Source of the DNA: Candidatus Methanophagales archaeon
GTDB lineage: Archaea; Halobacteriota; Syntropharchaeia; Alkanophagales; Methanospirareceae
Reading direction: 5' to 3'
Assembly: GCA_030668065.1 (NCBI GenBank)
Contig: DAOUUS010000043.1
Coordinates: 1 to 9,410, forward strand
DNA: 9,410 nt
Of this stretch, positions 1-5,888 are shown piece by piece. Position 1 is the first letter of the stretch, and every line of letters begins with the position of its first letter. The position numbers were made by a program, and so were the translations under genes. Below the pieces are notes generated by a model. The model was not told the origin of the DNA. It made no database searches and was given only the letters and a program-made list of their open reading frames with translations.

Positions 1-123
1 ATTACGGATGCTGATTATTTCTATTTCGTGCATTCTTATTATTGCGTGCCGCGAGATGATGACGCTAAACCCTTTGTGTTGGGGAAATTCTCAGAATCGG
101 ACATTTTGAATGAAACCATCTAA
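1..123 (+). pseudogene. hisH: hisH 3' fragment, truncated (imidazole glycerol phosphate synthase glutaminase subunit)
   Basis: Frame 1 is open from the window edge to TAA at 121-123 and reads 40 residues. It contains YFYFVHSYYCVP, the strongly conserved HisH block (FVHSYY) that precedes the C-terminal catalytic part of this class I glutamine amidotransferase. HisH supplies ammonia to HisF in the fifth step of histidine synthesis. In intact HisH about 35-50 further residues follow, including the QFHPEKS block with the catalytic His and Glu. Here only about 25 unrelated-looking residues (…GKFSESDILNETI) follow before the stop, and mobile-element debris begins within 100 bases. I infer that the 3' end was lost by insertion or rearrangement. 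The 5' part lies outside the window, so its state is unknown. The match rests on one short motif, hence moderate confidence. Confidence 0.6.
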
Positions 124-198
124 ACCATTTTTTTTGTTCTAAAACGCATTTTAAATTGATAGAGTAAAATTCAACAATTCGTAGCCCTTTTGGGATAT

Positions 199-499
199 AT
201 GAAAAGGAAATTCAAGGAGATTATCTATTCCCAATTAAGAGTGGCACAAGAAAAATACGGGGGTTACACAGGAAAGGATATAGCCATCATATCAAGGAAA
301 ATTAACAGGCAACCAAAGACTGTAAGGCGACAGATTGAATAATTTAGAGACGAGGATGCGTCTTTTTCCAATTTTATCTATATTGGCAAGCGTTATACCG
401 ACTTAACATTGGACGAGATATCGTTTCTCAAATACAAGCGGCAAGACAATTGTCTCATGCTCAAATCATTATTATTGGAGGAATTAAACAAAAGAAGGG
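199..499 (+). pseudogene. Broken transposase-like N-terminal region, family not identified
   Basis: From ATG at 199 one frame reads about 100 codons with a single in-frame stop (TAA 340-342). The first 47 residues are basic and look like a helix-turn-helix region (GYTGKDIA, INRQPKTVRRQIE). After the stop the same frame continues coherently with KRYTDLTLDEI and LLLEELNKRR. It then runs into unrelated sequence where the IS110-type remnant takes over in another frame (about 488-500). No catalytic motif is present. I do not recognise the family; a DNA-binding N-terminus of a transposase is the most likely reading given the surroundings. An alternative is that part of 405-487 belongs to the IS110 remnant in yet another frame. 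TAGCCCTTTT, a motif seen twice more downstream, lies just upstream at 182-191. Confidence 0.4.
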
Positions 500-787
500 T
501 CACCGAGGGTGAGGTGGGCTCTGGTACAAGCAGCTCGATCTGCAGTTCGGTGGGACGATCATTACAGAACAAAGTATCAAAGAATCAAGGAACGACGAGT
601 AGATGGAAAGGCAATAGTGGCAATAGCAAGAGAAATCACAGTGGCAATGTATTATATGATCAACCGAAAGGAGGGATATCGATTTAGCACCGATGCGTTT
701 AAAACCAAAAAACTTAAAAAGCTAGAAGGTAAAAGTAATAAATGGGCAAAGATGATGGAAGTTCCAGTAGGAGGTATGAAGGCATAA
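488..787 (+). pseudogene. IS110-family transposase, C-terminal remnant
   Basis: In the frame running 488-787 the start reads TKEGSPRVRWALVQAA and continues with YRTKYQRIKERR, KAIVAIAREITVAMYYM. This is the pattern of the IS110/IS1111 C-terminal domain (Transposase_20: G-ITK-GS--LR-ALV-AA … Y----R-G--KA-VA-AR). The N-terminal DEDD RuvC-like domain is absent, so the piece cannot be active. Just before it, codons in the frame of 477-485 read GGI, which is what normally precedes TKEGS, separated by two extra bases; a frameshift at 486-487 is therefore likely. The reading frame ends with TAA at 785-787 after a Lys-rich stretch, beyond the usual end of the domain. It abuts the unidentified transposase-like fragment on its left. 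Confidence 0.7.
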
Positions 788-835
788 GGAAATAGGAAAT
801 AAAGGCTCTACGCATGCAGTGTACCGATGCCAACA

Positions 836-867
836 CTCCGTTTGGGTGAGATCCCTTAGGAGTTTTT
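836..867 (+). terminator. Hairpin followed by T5
   Basis: CTCC at 836-839 pairs with GGAG at 859-862, and GGG (844-846) pairs with CCC (853-855) across an internal mismatch loop. Five T residues follow at 863-867. On the plus strand this has the form of an intrinsic terminator, or of a stem in a structured non-coding RNA of the neighbouring IS110-type remnant. Confidence 0.35.
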
Positions 868-1024
868 CATGGATGTATAGCAGTGGGGTAAGAAACCACG
901 AGATTTTTGGGTTAGCAGGGAAGGGATAAAAGAGCCAGTAGTGTCCTTAAGCCGGACCCATATATTGCTTTCTCGTGGAAATCTGTGCAATCTTGTGGTT
1001 AACTAAACATCACAGGGTTTTTAG

Positions 1025-1041
1025 CGCCACAAATCGTGGCG
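1025..1041. terminator. Perfect 6-bp hairpin just beyond the DUF3160 stop codon
   Basis: CGCCAC (1025-1030) and GTGGCG (1036-1041) are perfect complements around a 5-base loop, 14 bases beyond the stop of the minus-strand gene ending at 1056. The minus-strand transcript would have the stem and then CTAAAAA, so there is no T-run on that side. The position suggests a 3' end structure, but a classic terminator is not shown. Confidence 0.3.
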
Positions 1042-1055
1042 GGTCCCAAATAGTT

Positions 1056-3509
1056 TCAGCCTTTTATCGCTTTAACCCACTCAGGCTGCTCGGGTACATC
1101 TTCCGAGTTCAACATTACCCGCCATTTATCATCCGTCAATCTATCGTCCATCGGATGCTTGAATTCGTAATAGCTCATTACAGGCCCAGCACCGACAACT
1201 ATCTGCCCGTCTGGCTGTTTATAGGCGACTAAAACCAAATCCACATTGCCAACTCCTTCTTCTAAGACCTTCTCTGTGTTTGTATCCGTGTGAACGTCCG
1301 CAACAATTGTCGTTTGTTTACCTTCGGTATCCACACCCGCAACTATCGCATCCAAATTCTCGCCAAAGGTGCGTATAAAATCATAGTCGGCTTCTGTTAA
1401 ATCATGATTCTCTAATTCTTTATTGCTTATTTCTATTAGCCGGTCTAAGATACTTTCGAGTTTATTCAGCCTGTCCCGGTGTTTCTGTTCAAGTACATCC
1501 AGCTCGGCAAGCCCGTTCTCCGTCATCTCGGTTAAAGCAAGCAGCCGGGAATAGAACTCTGGTACAGGCTCAACATAACCGTGAACAGGTTTTGGTTGTA
1601 GTGGCATACCCTTTTCTAAGGGTGTATAACTCTGTTTAGCATACAAGATGGTATCATGCCGTAATTCGGTCCACGAAGCTAAAGCGGTCTGCAACTCCTT
1701 ATCCTGCCAGGCTTTGGTCTGCATAAAAGTAGGGTAGCCCGCGGGATATTCTTTAAGAAGCGGCTTTAACGTGTACAGCCACGACCAGTAGAGGTTTCTA
1801 TTCCAATCAGTAACGTTAAACTGGTCGAATTCATGCTTCAGTGAATCCCATTGTTGCTGGTAACTGGTATTCTTACCTGCATATTCCGTGTCTCCTTCTT
1901 CTTTCAGTAGCTCTTCCGCCCTTTCCGAGCCTAAGACCGCCATCACGTCCAGCCCGCGAGGAAAGCATCTTGCGGGCCCCAAAACGGTGTAACAGCACGT
2001 AAAAGCGTCTTCGCAATTCGTTCCTGTATACATTCCAACCGCAGGCGAGACCAATTGCTGGAACATATAAGAATCCGGGATGAACCGCTGACCCATAAAC
2101 CTCAAACCTTTGGTTTTCGACAGACATTCCTGCAGTTTCTCGCGTGTTATCGGTGGATACACAACACAAACGCCTGAGCCACCATAGATCTCGGGACTTG
2201 GCAAATTCGCCAGTTCCGCTTTTAAAATCTGTATGTTCTCGTCATCCGCTAACTCCGTGGCATCAAAGTCAGAACCAAACACTTCAGCGATGGCTTCTTG
2301 GTAATCGTATGGCGTCAAATCGTCCGCGGCGCCAACAAAAAATGCTGTTACCGAATACATTCGTGTCCAGAGTTCCTGCGCGGTTGTATTGCCTACTTCG
2401 ACTGCGGGTAATTCGGAAGAAAACAAAGAAGCTTGAATAGTAGCTATTTTCGCGTCTGCTTCTGTTAATAGCGGAGTCTCTACGCCACTGCATTCACTAA
2501 CGTTCCCACCTTTCAAAAGAAACGCCATTCGGCCAAACCACATCATCACCGTGAAGTATCGCTTTAGCTTTTCCGACCGCGTGTAATGCCCTCTTGGTAC
2601 GTATTGAGAATAATCTTCGCAGTAACAGCATTCATCTTCACAATCTCTATTTGGGTCCGAGTTGAATATGTAGCTTGGGCTGAAGCCTTCGTGGTTCGCT
2701 ATATTTTCCAACTCTTTATCTACGTCCGTTTTTACGTACTCCGGGATAGTGAAGTCCACTTTTCGGATCGGCACAAACGTTTTCTTATCCCACGGGTGCT
2801 CTTCATTCCACGCTTCGACTGTCTTCTGCTCCTTATCTTCATCATAGCCCTCTGTCGGCGTCTGCAAAAGTGTTAACGCAACAGAAAAGTAAGCAACGTT
2901 CCGTCTTGCGGCTTCTTTTAGTTCGGATTCTGTAAACGTTTCGTAGTCCTTCTTCGATTGCTCCTGCAGCTTTATTGTCATATCCAGGAGCGTATCAAAG
3001 AATTCCGATTCTTCTATATCTTTCAGTATCTCGTTGAACTGGATGTGATACAGGTGAAGCAGTGTGTCCGAAGTAACAAAAACCGGTATCTCGTCCTCTT
3101 TCATTTTTTTGTATGGCTCTATTATATCATCGTCATGCCACGGAATTATAACGAAGCCGTTACTTGCCAGCTTGCCTTTTGCATCAGTATCCAACTCGAA
3201 ATTCGTGTTGATCTTGTTTATATTTGCAATCTCATCCGGATTTAAAGGTAGATTATACTGAGAGGCTTTTGCGGTAACAGAAAAACCTTTCTGGTCGTAG
3301 GAGGCTGTGAGTGCGAGTTTGGGGTCAGTGGATGCCGTTGATGCAACTGATTGGACAGTTATCGTAGTTGCGTTTTCTGCATGTGACGGTTTCTCAGACG
3401 GCTTCACTTCGGGCGTAGGTGGCACTACAGACGCAGGTTCTTCTACACAACCTGCTAATAAGCACATCAAAAAAATCGCAGTAATCGCTACTGCTACATT
3501 TATGTTCAT
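1056..3509 (-). CDS. DUF3160 family secreted lipoprotein
   Basis: An 817-residue surface protein of unknown function. Residues 1-21 form a signal with a hydrophobic core and lipobox LLAGC, putting the lipid-modified Cys at 21. A Pro/Ser/Thr/Glu-rich linker covers about 22-55. DUF3160 hallmarks follow: PVFVTSDTLLHLYH (142-155), PRGHYTRSEKLKRYF (305-319), ELRHDTILYAKQSY (615-628), EPVPEFYSRL (647-656), VADVHTDTN (736-744) and YYEFKHP…RLTDDKW (780-796). Length and motif order agree with a complete family member. Eleven Cys occur after the lipid Cys, including CEDECCYC at 290-297 and Cys at 499, 505, 506 and 515, suggesting disulfides or metal binding. Five NxS/T sequons (46, 336, 374, 547, 565) fit an exported, N-glycosylated protein. 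The start is the ATG directly before the signal sequence. No operon partner is visible; a possible microprotein is divergent at 3621. No enzymatic role is known to me. Confidence 0.9.
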   Translation of the reverse strand: MNINVAVAITAIFLMCLLAGCVEEPASVVPPTPEVKPSEKPSHAENATTITVQSVASTASTDPKLALTASYDQKGFSVTAKASQYNLPLNPDEIANINKINTNFELDTDAKGKLASNGFVIIPWHDDDIIEPYKKMKEDEIPVFVTSDTLLHLYHIQFNEILKDIEESEFFDTLLDMTIKLQEQSKKDYETFTESELKEAARRNVAYFSVALTLLQTPTEGYDEDKEQKTVEAWNEEHPWDKKTFVPIRKVDFTIPEYVKTDVDKELENIANHEGFSPSYIFNSDPNRDCEDECCYCEDYSQYVPRGHYTRSEKLKRYFTVMMWFGRMAFLLKGGNVSECSGVETPLLTEADAKIATIQASLFSSELPAVEVGNTTAQELWTRMYSVTAFFVGAADDLTPYDYQEAIAEVFGSDFDATELADDENIQILKAELANLPSPEIYGGSGVCVVYPPITREKLQECLSKTKGLRFMGQRFIPDSYMFQQLVSPAVGMYTGTNCEDAFTCCYTVLGPARCFPRGLDVMAVLGSERAEELLKEEGDTEYAGKNTSYQQQWDSLKHEFDQFNVTDWNRNLYWSWLYTLKPLLKEYPAGYPTFMQTKAWQDKELQTALASWTELRHDTILYAKQSYTPLEKGMPLQPKPVHGYVEPVPEFYSRLLALTEMTENGLAELDVLEQKHRDRLNKLESILDRLIEISNKELENHDLTEADYDFIRTFGENLDAIVAGVDTEGKQTTIVADVHTDTNTEKVLEEGVGNVDLVLVAYKQPDGQIVVGAGPVMSYYEFKHPMDDRLTDDKWRVMLNSEDVPEQPEWVKAIKG

Positions 3510-3537
3510 TCTTCGTATTGACTATAATCCTCTCACT

Positions 3538-3546
3538 CTTTAAAAA
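3538..3546 (-). promoter_or_regulatory. TATA-like box for the DUF3160 gene
   Basis: On the minus strand TTTTTAAAG lies about 29-37 bases ahead of the ATG, roughly where an archaeal TATA box would sit for a leaderless or short-leader transcript. A GAGAGG (complement of 3529-3534) is too far from the ATG to be a good ribosome binding site. The assignment rests on spacing and composition only. Confidence 0.3.
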
Positions 3547-3620
3547 CAATTGGTAAGAACTGTAAAAACAGGCAGTAAAAATAATCGGGGAAAAAATGTT
3601 AAATGTATAATGAGGAGAAT

Positions 3621-3758
3621 ATGAGTACAATACCAGAAATATCATCAATATCTGGTAGTTTACTATTTGCAAATACGATGCAAATGTTGGGTACGAAGGA
3701 CGGAAATTTTAAAAAAGCCGCAATCTTTTTCAATTGTGCCCACCTAAAAGCACTGTAG
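3621..3758 (+). CDS. Possible 45-residue microprotein
   Basis: ATG at 3621 is preceded by GAGGAGAAT (3612-3620), a good Shine-Dalgarno with normal spacing, and the frame is open to TAG at 3756-3758. The product begins MSTIPEISSISGSLLFANTM and ends FFNCAHLKAL. It has no signal peptide, no clear membrane helix and one Cys. It is divergent from the DUF3160 gene across a shared 111-base spacer and stops six bases before the outer end of the IS481-like left inverted repeat. Two short inverted repeats (3631-3657 and 3665-3685) lie inside the coding sequence. I do not recognise the sequence. It could be a true small protein, the stump of a gene cut by the insertion, or a chance frame. The ribosome binding site is the main support. 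Confidence 0.4.
   Translation: MSTIPEISSISGSLLFANTMQMLGTKDGNFKKAAIFFNCAHLKAL
3631..3657. repeat. Inverted repeat, 7-bp arms
   Basis: TACCAGA (3631-3637) and TCTGGTA (3651-3657) are exact inverted copies around a 13-base spacer, within the first codons of the possible microprotein. It could form a hairpin in the mRNA or serve as an operator. Confidence 0.4.
3665..3685. repeat. Inverted repeat, 7-bp arms
   Basis: ATTTGCA (3665-3671) and TGCAAAT (3679-3685) are exact inverted copies around a 7-base spacer, beginning eight bases after the preceding inverted repeat. The two together make a tandem pair of dyad symmetries. Confidence 0.4.
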
Positions 3759-3764
3759 AGTTCT

Positions 3765-3794
3765 TACCTGGAAAGGCTCAACACATCGCTTACA
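3765..3794 (+). repeat. Left terminal inverted repeat of the IS481-like element
   Basis: It starts TACCTGGAAAGG and contains ACATCGCT. It matches the complement of 4968-4997 at 23 of 30 bases, mismatching at positions 3, 4, 8, 13, 17, 18 and 27. Confidence 0.65.
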
Positions 3795-3843
3795 ATTAGG
3801 TGATTTCTGCATAAAAAAGCCATAGTGCATCTGATGATGCGTT

Positions 3844-4957
3844 ATGGCAAAAACAAACTACACGAAAGAGGAACAGGAGCGTATCGATGCAGTTAATCGA
3901 TACCTTAAAGGCGAACGAGCAGCCAAAATTTGCGGAAGTATTGATAGGTCAAGAACGTGGTTGTACAAATGGATTGAAAGACACAGTAACTTCAAGAAAA
4001 GTGATAAGAGTGAATGGTTCCGAGAAGAGTTCCGTGCGCCGAAAACAGTGCACCGGAAAACTAATCAAGAGCTAGAAACTCTTGTGGTGAAGGTGCGAAA
4101 GTCATTGATGGACGGGGAAAACGAGGATACAAAGTATCGCTGTATCGGAGCCGAAGAAATACAACTTCGAATGCACGAGCTTGGATCCTCAGAAGGTGAT
4201 ACACCAAGTTTGTCAACAATTAAACGCATAATCAAGAGGAATAAACTGCTCATCCAAAAGAGAAAGCGATATGTCCGGTGCAAATCCAAGAAACGGTACA
4301 CTCTTTTGAATCCGACTAAAGTCAATGCGGTCCATTAAATGTACTTTATCGAACCGAGATACATCAAAGGTTATGGTGCTATATCGTCCCTGAACTTGAT
4401 TGATGTCGTTGGTAACAAGGCATATATCCAGCAATATGCAGGCCTGAGTATGGATACTGTGATCGAGTTCCTACTTGATTGTTGGACTAATCATGCGATC
4501 CCGAAATATCTTCAGATGGATAATGGGGCATATTTCATTGGTGATTTGAGACACGCAAGACACTTCAGCCGCGTTGTTAGACTATGCCTCTGTTTTGGCG
4601 TTGAACCTGTGTTTATTTCACCGAGGAAGCCGTGGATGGATGGTACGATAGAGGACTGTAATGGCGAGTTCGAAGAGAAATTATGGGCATGAGAGCAATT
4701 CTCGGATCTATAGCACCTCCGAAGAGAAGCAAAAATCTTCCTGACACGGCATAGCAATCGCCAGGATTGGAAATACCGGAATGCTAATCTGGTGTCTATA
4801 CGCCATCGCAAAATTCCTGTGGATTTTACGATTGATGGTAATAATCTGCCGATTACAGAGGGAAAGGTCCACTTGGGGGCAGAAGGCGGAAAAGGCGGAG
4901 ATTATCAAGATTTATGAGTACAAAAATGATGAAACTGTAAAAGAGTGCAAGTTCTGA
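3844..4957 (+). pseudogene. IS481-like DDE transposase (HTH plus rve integrase core), inactivated
   Basis: The frame from ATG 3844 carries an N-terminal HTH (about residues 1-45, with SRTWLYKWIERH) and a linker. After TAA at 4336-4338 the same frame continues through the integrase core: IDVVGNKAYIQQY, LQMDNGAYF (second catalytic Asp) and SPRKPWMDGTIEDCNGEF (catalytic Glu). The stop probably replaced a Gln codon (VNAVH-stop-MYF). The first catalytic Asp, expected in a Q-M-D-F context, is Tyr (MYF). Further in-frame stops lie at 4690-4692 and 4711-4713. After GKVHL (about 4875) the frame shifts, and a downstream frame, KAEIIKIYEYKND, ends with TGA at 4955-4957. The protein would have been about 370 residues, a normal size. 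The gene lies between matching terminal repeats, so decay followed insertion. It cannot make an active transposase. Confidence 0.85.
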
Positions 4958-4967
4958 ATGTGTTGCG

Positions 4968-4997
4968 TGTCAGCGATGTTATGAACCTTACCACTTA
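4968..4997 (-). repeat. Right terminal inverted repeat of the IS481-like element
   Basis: Read on the minus strand it begins TAAGTGGTAAGG and contains ACATCGCT, matching the left repeat at 23 of 30 positions. It starts 11 bases after the transposase stop. Confidence 0.65.
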
Positions 4998-5057
4998 CCA
5001 GTATGAAGAGGAATTGCAAAGCTGTTTTAGTTTAGAAAAGAGAATTAGAATGGGCAT

Positions 5058-5801
5058 CTAAGTTTCTTCTGCAAAACGTGATAGATCCACAAAATTTATT
5101 TTACCTTTATACAATGCGCTACCTAACACTACCCCGCTTGCTCCTACCTCTTTTATCCACTTCACGTCATCCGCACTACTCACGCCACCGGCTATTACCA
5201 CTGGAACACTCGCAGCACCCACGAACGCCGCTATAAACTCTTTATCTACACCACTCATCAAACCTTCAACGTCTATGTTCGTGAACAGCAGACTGCCCGC
5301 ACCCAGCTCTTCTGCTTTCTTCACCGCCTCTTTCGCATCCAGCCCGGTTACTTCTCGCCATCCGTCTATCGCTACTTTTCCCTTTCTCGCGTCCAACGCG
5401 ACCATCACCCGCTCAGAGGAGAACTCATCAACCACCCGTTCTATAAGCTGCGGAGATTTAAACGCCGCGGTACCAAATATTACCCTATCCACACCTATTT
5501 CCAGGAGCTTAACCGCTGCTTCGTAAGACCGGATTCCACCTCCTACCTGAATCTTTGCTCTGCCCTTCACACCCTCGGACTCGGTTAGCGCTTTAATCAC
5601 CACAAAATTGCTCTGCTCTTCCATGAACGCACCATCTAAGTCAATTACATGCAACCTTTTTGCACCCTGCGCAACCCATTCTCGCGCTATTTCCACGGGG
5701 TTATCGGCCGAGAATAAAACTGCATCTTTCTTACCCTGCCGTAATTGAACACAGTTGCCCCCTTTCAAATCTACCGCCGGGATCACCTCAAAATCTTCCA
5801 T
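5058..5801 (-). CDS. hisA: HisA: ProFAR isomerase (phosphoribosylformimino-5-aminoimidazole carboxamide ribotide isomerase)
   Basis: HisA catalyses the Amadori rearrangement of ProFAR to PRFAR, the fourth step of histidine synthesis, in the cytosol. The 247-residue length is normal for this (beta-alpha)8 barrel. First strand IPAVDLKGG carries the catalytic acid Asp11. VALDARKG…DGW carries the second catalytic Asp137. Thr174 in LLFTNIDVEG matches the conserved loop Thr. Phosphate is bound by GGGIRS (87-92), AGGVSS (204-209) and GSALYKGK near the C-terminus. The loop TNIDVEG instead of bacterial T(D/E)IxxDG is the form I associate with methanogen HisA. The gene is intact: start ATG at 5801, stop TAG at 5058-5060, only 60 bases from the IS481-like right end. 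A TATA-like box sits about 23-34 bases ahead. It is divergent from the prenyl synthase and separated from the hisH fragment by mobile-element debris. Confidence 0.95.
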   Translation of the reverse strand: MEDFEVIPAVDLKGGNCVQLRQGKKDAVLFSADNPVEIAREWVAQGAKRLHVIDLDGAFMEEQSNFVVIKALTESEGVKGRAKIQVGGGIRSYEAAVKLLEIGVDRVIFGTAAFKSPQLIERVVDEFSSERVMVALDARKGKVAIDGWREVTGLDAKEAVKKAEELGAGSLLFTNIDVEGLMSGVDKEFIAAFVGAASVPVVIAGGVSSADDVKWIKEVGASGVVLGSALYKGKINFVDLSRFAEET

Positions 5802-5823
5802 CCTATTTGAGGGGTATGTGTGT

Positions 5824-5835
5824 GTATATATTAAA
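5824..5835 (-). promoter_or_regulatory. TATA-like box for hisA, readable in both directions
   Basis: The minus strand reads TTTAATATATAC, centred about 28 bases ahead of the hisA ATG, which suits a leaderless or very short-leader transcript. Because the element is nearly symmetrical (GTATATATTAAA on the plus strand) it might also drive the divergent prenyl synthase gene. Confidence 0.45.
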
Positions 5836-5860
5836 CGTGGGTACGCAAAGAGGAGGTGTC

Positions 5861-5870
5861 TTTTTATAAC
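5861..5870 (+). promoter_or_regulatory. TATA-like box for the prenyl synthase gene
   Basis: TTTTTATAAC is centred about 24 bases ahead of ATG 5889, the spacing expected if the transcript starts at or next to that codon. A perfect AGGAGG at 5851-5856 lies upstream but has no start codon 5-10 bases after it. Confidence 0.4.
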
Positions 5871-5888
5871 TGGATTTATAATTATGGA

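Larger units (their letters stand above)
788..1055. other. Non-coding tail of the mobile-element remnant
   Basis: No convincing gene is present. The stretch starts with a tandem GGAAATA pair (about 788-801). It holds a hairpin followed by a T-run (836-867) and a second hairpin near the end of the convergent DUF3160 gene (1025-1041). Being directly downstream of an IS110-type C-terminal domain, it may be the right-end non-coding region of that element, but no element end could be fixed. Confidence 0.4.
3765..4997 (+). mobile_element. Degenerate IS481-like insertion sequence with 30-bp terminal inverted repeats
   Basis: Bases 3765-3794 and the complement of 4968-4997 align without gaps at 23 of 30 positions, with the core GG-TCA--ACATCGCT-ACA shared. 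Between them lies a single transposase reading frame beginning 49 bases inside the left repeat and ending 11 bases before the right one, the expected architecture for a simple insertion sequence of about 1.2 kb. The outermost bases are uncertain because similarity fades beyond these limits, and no target-site duplication is visible in the flanks. The element is dead because its transposase is multiply disrupted. Confidence 0.7.

Noticed and set aside
405..487. A reading of this stretch in a third frame (RDIVSQIQAARQLSHAQ) as the middle of the IS110 transposase
   Set aside because: It loosely resembles the RF--A-QL-SYAGL segment but lacks the following conserved part, and the competing frame reads coherently for longer. 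It is left as an alternative, not a feature.
1873..2876. Open frames on both strands inside the DUF3160 gene
   Set aside because: They are overlapped by a gene with clear family motifs along its full length and show no motifs or ribosome binding sites of their own.
3737..5056. TGCCCA (3737-3742) and TGGGCA (5051-5056) as the ends of the IS481-like element
   Set aside because: Only six bases match, they lie at unequal distances (28 and 59 bases) outside the 30-bp repeat that does align, and they would include part of the microprotein frame.
5856..5888. GTG at 5856 as the start of the prenyl synthase
   Set aside because: It overlaps the AGGAGG, adds residues rich in Tyr/Asn/Trp not typical of the family, and a TATA-like box lies inside the extension.
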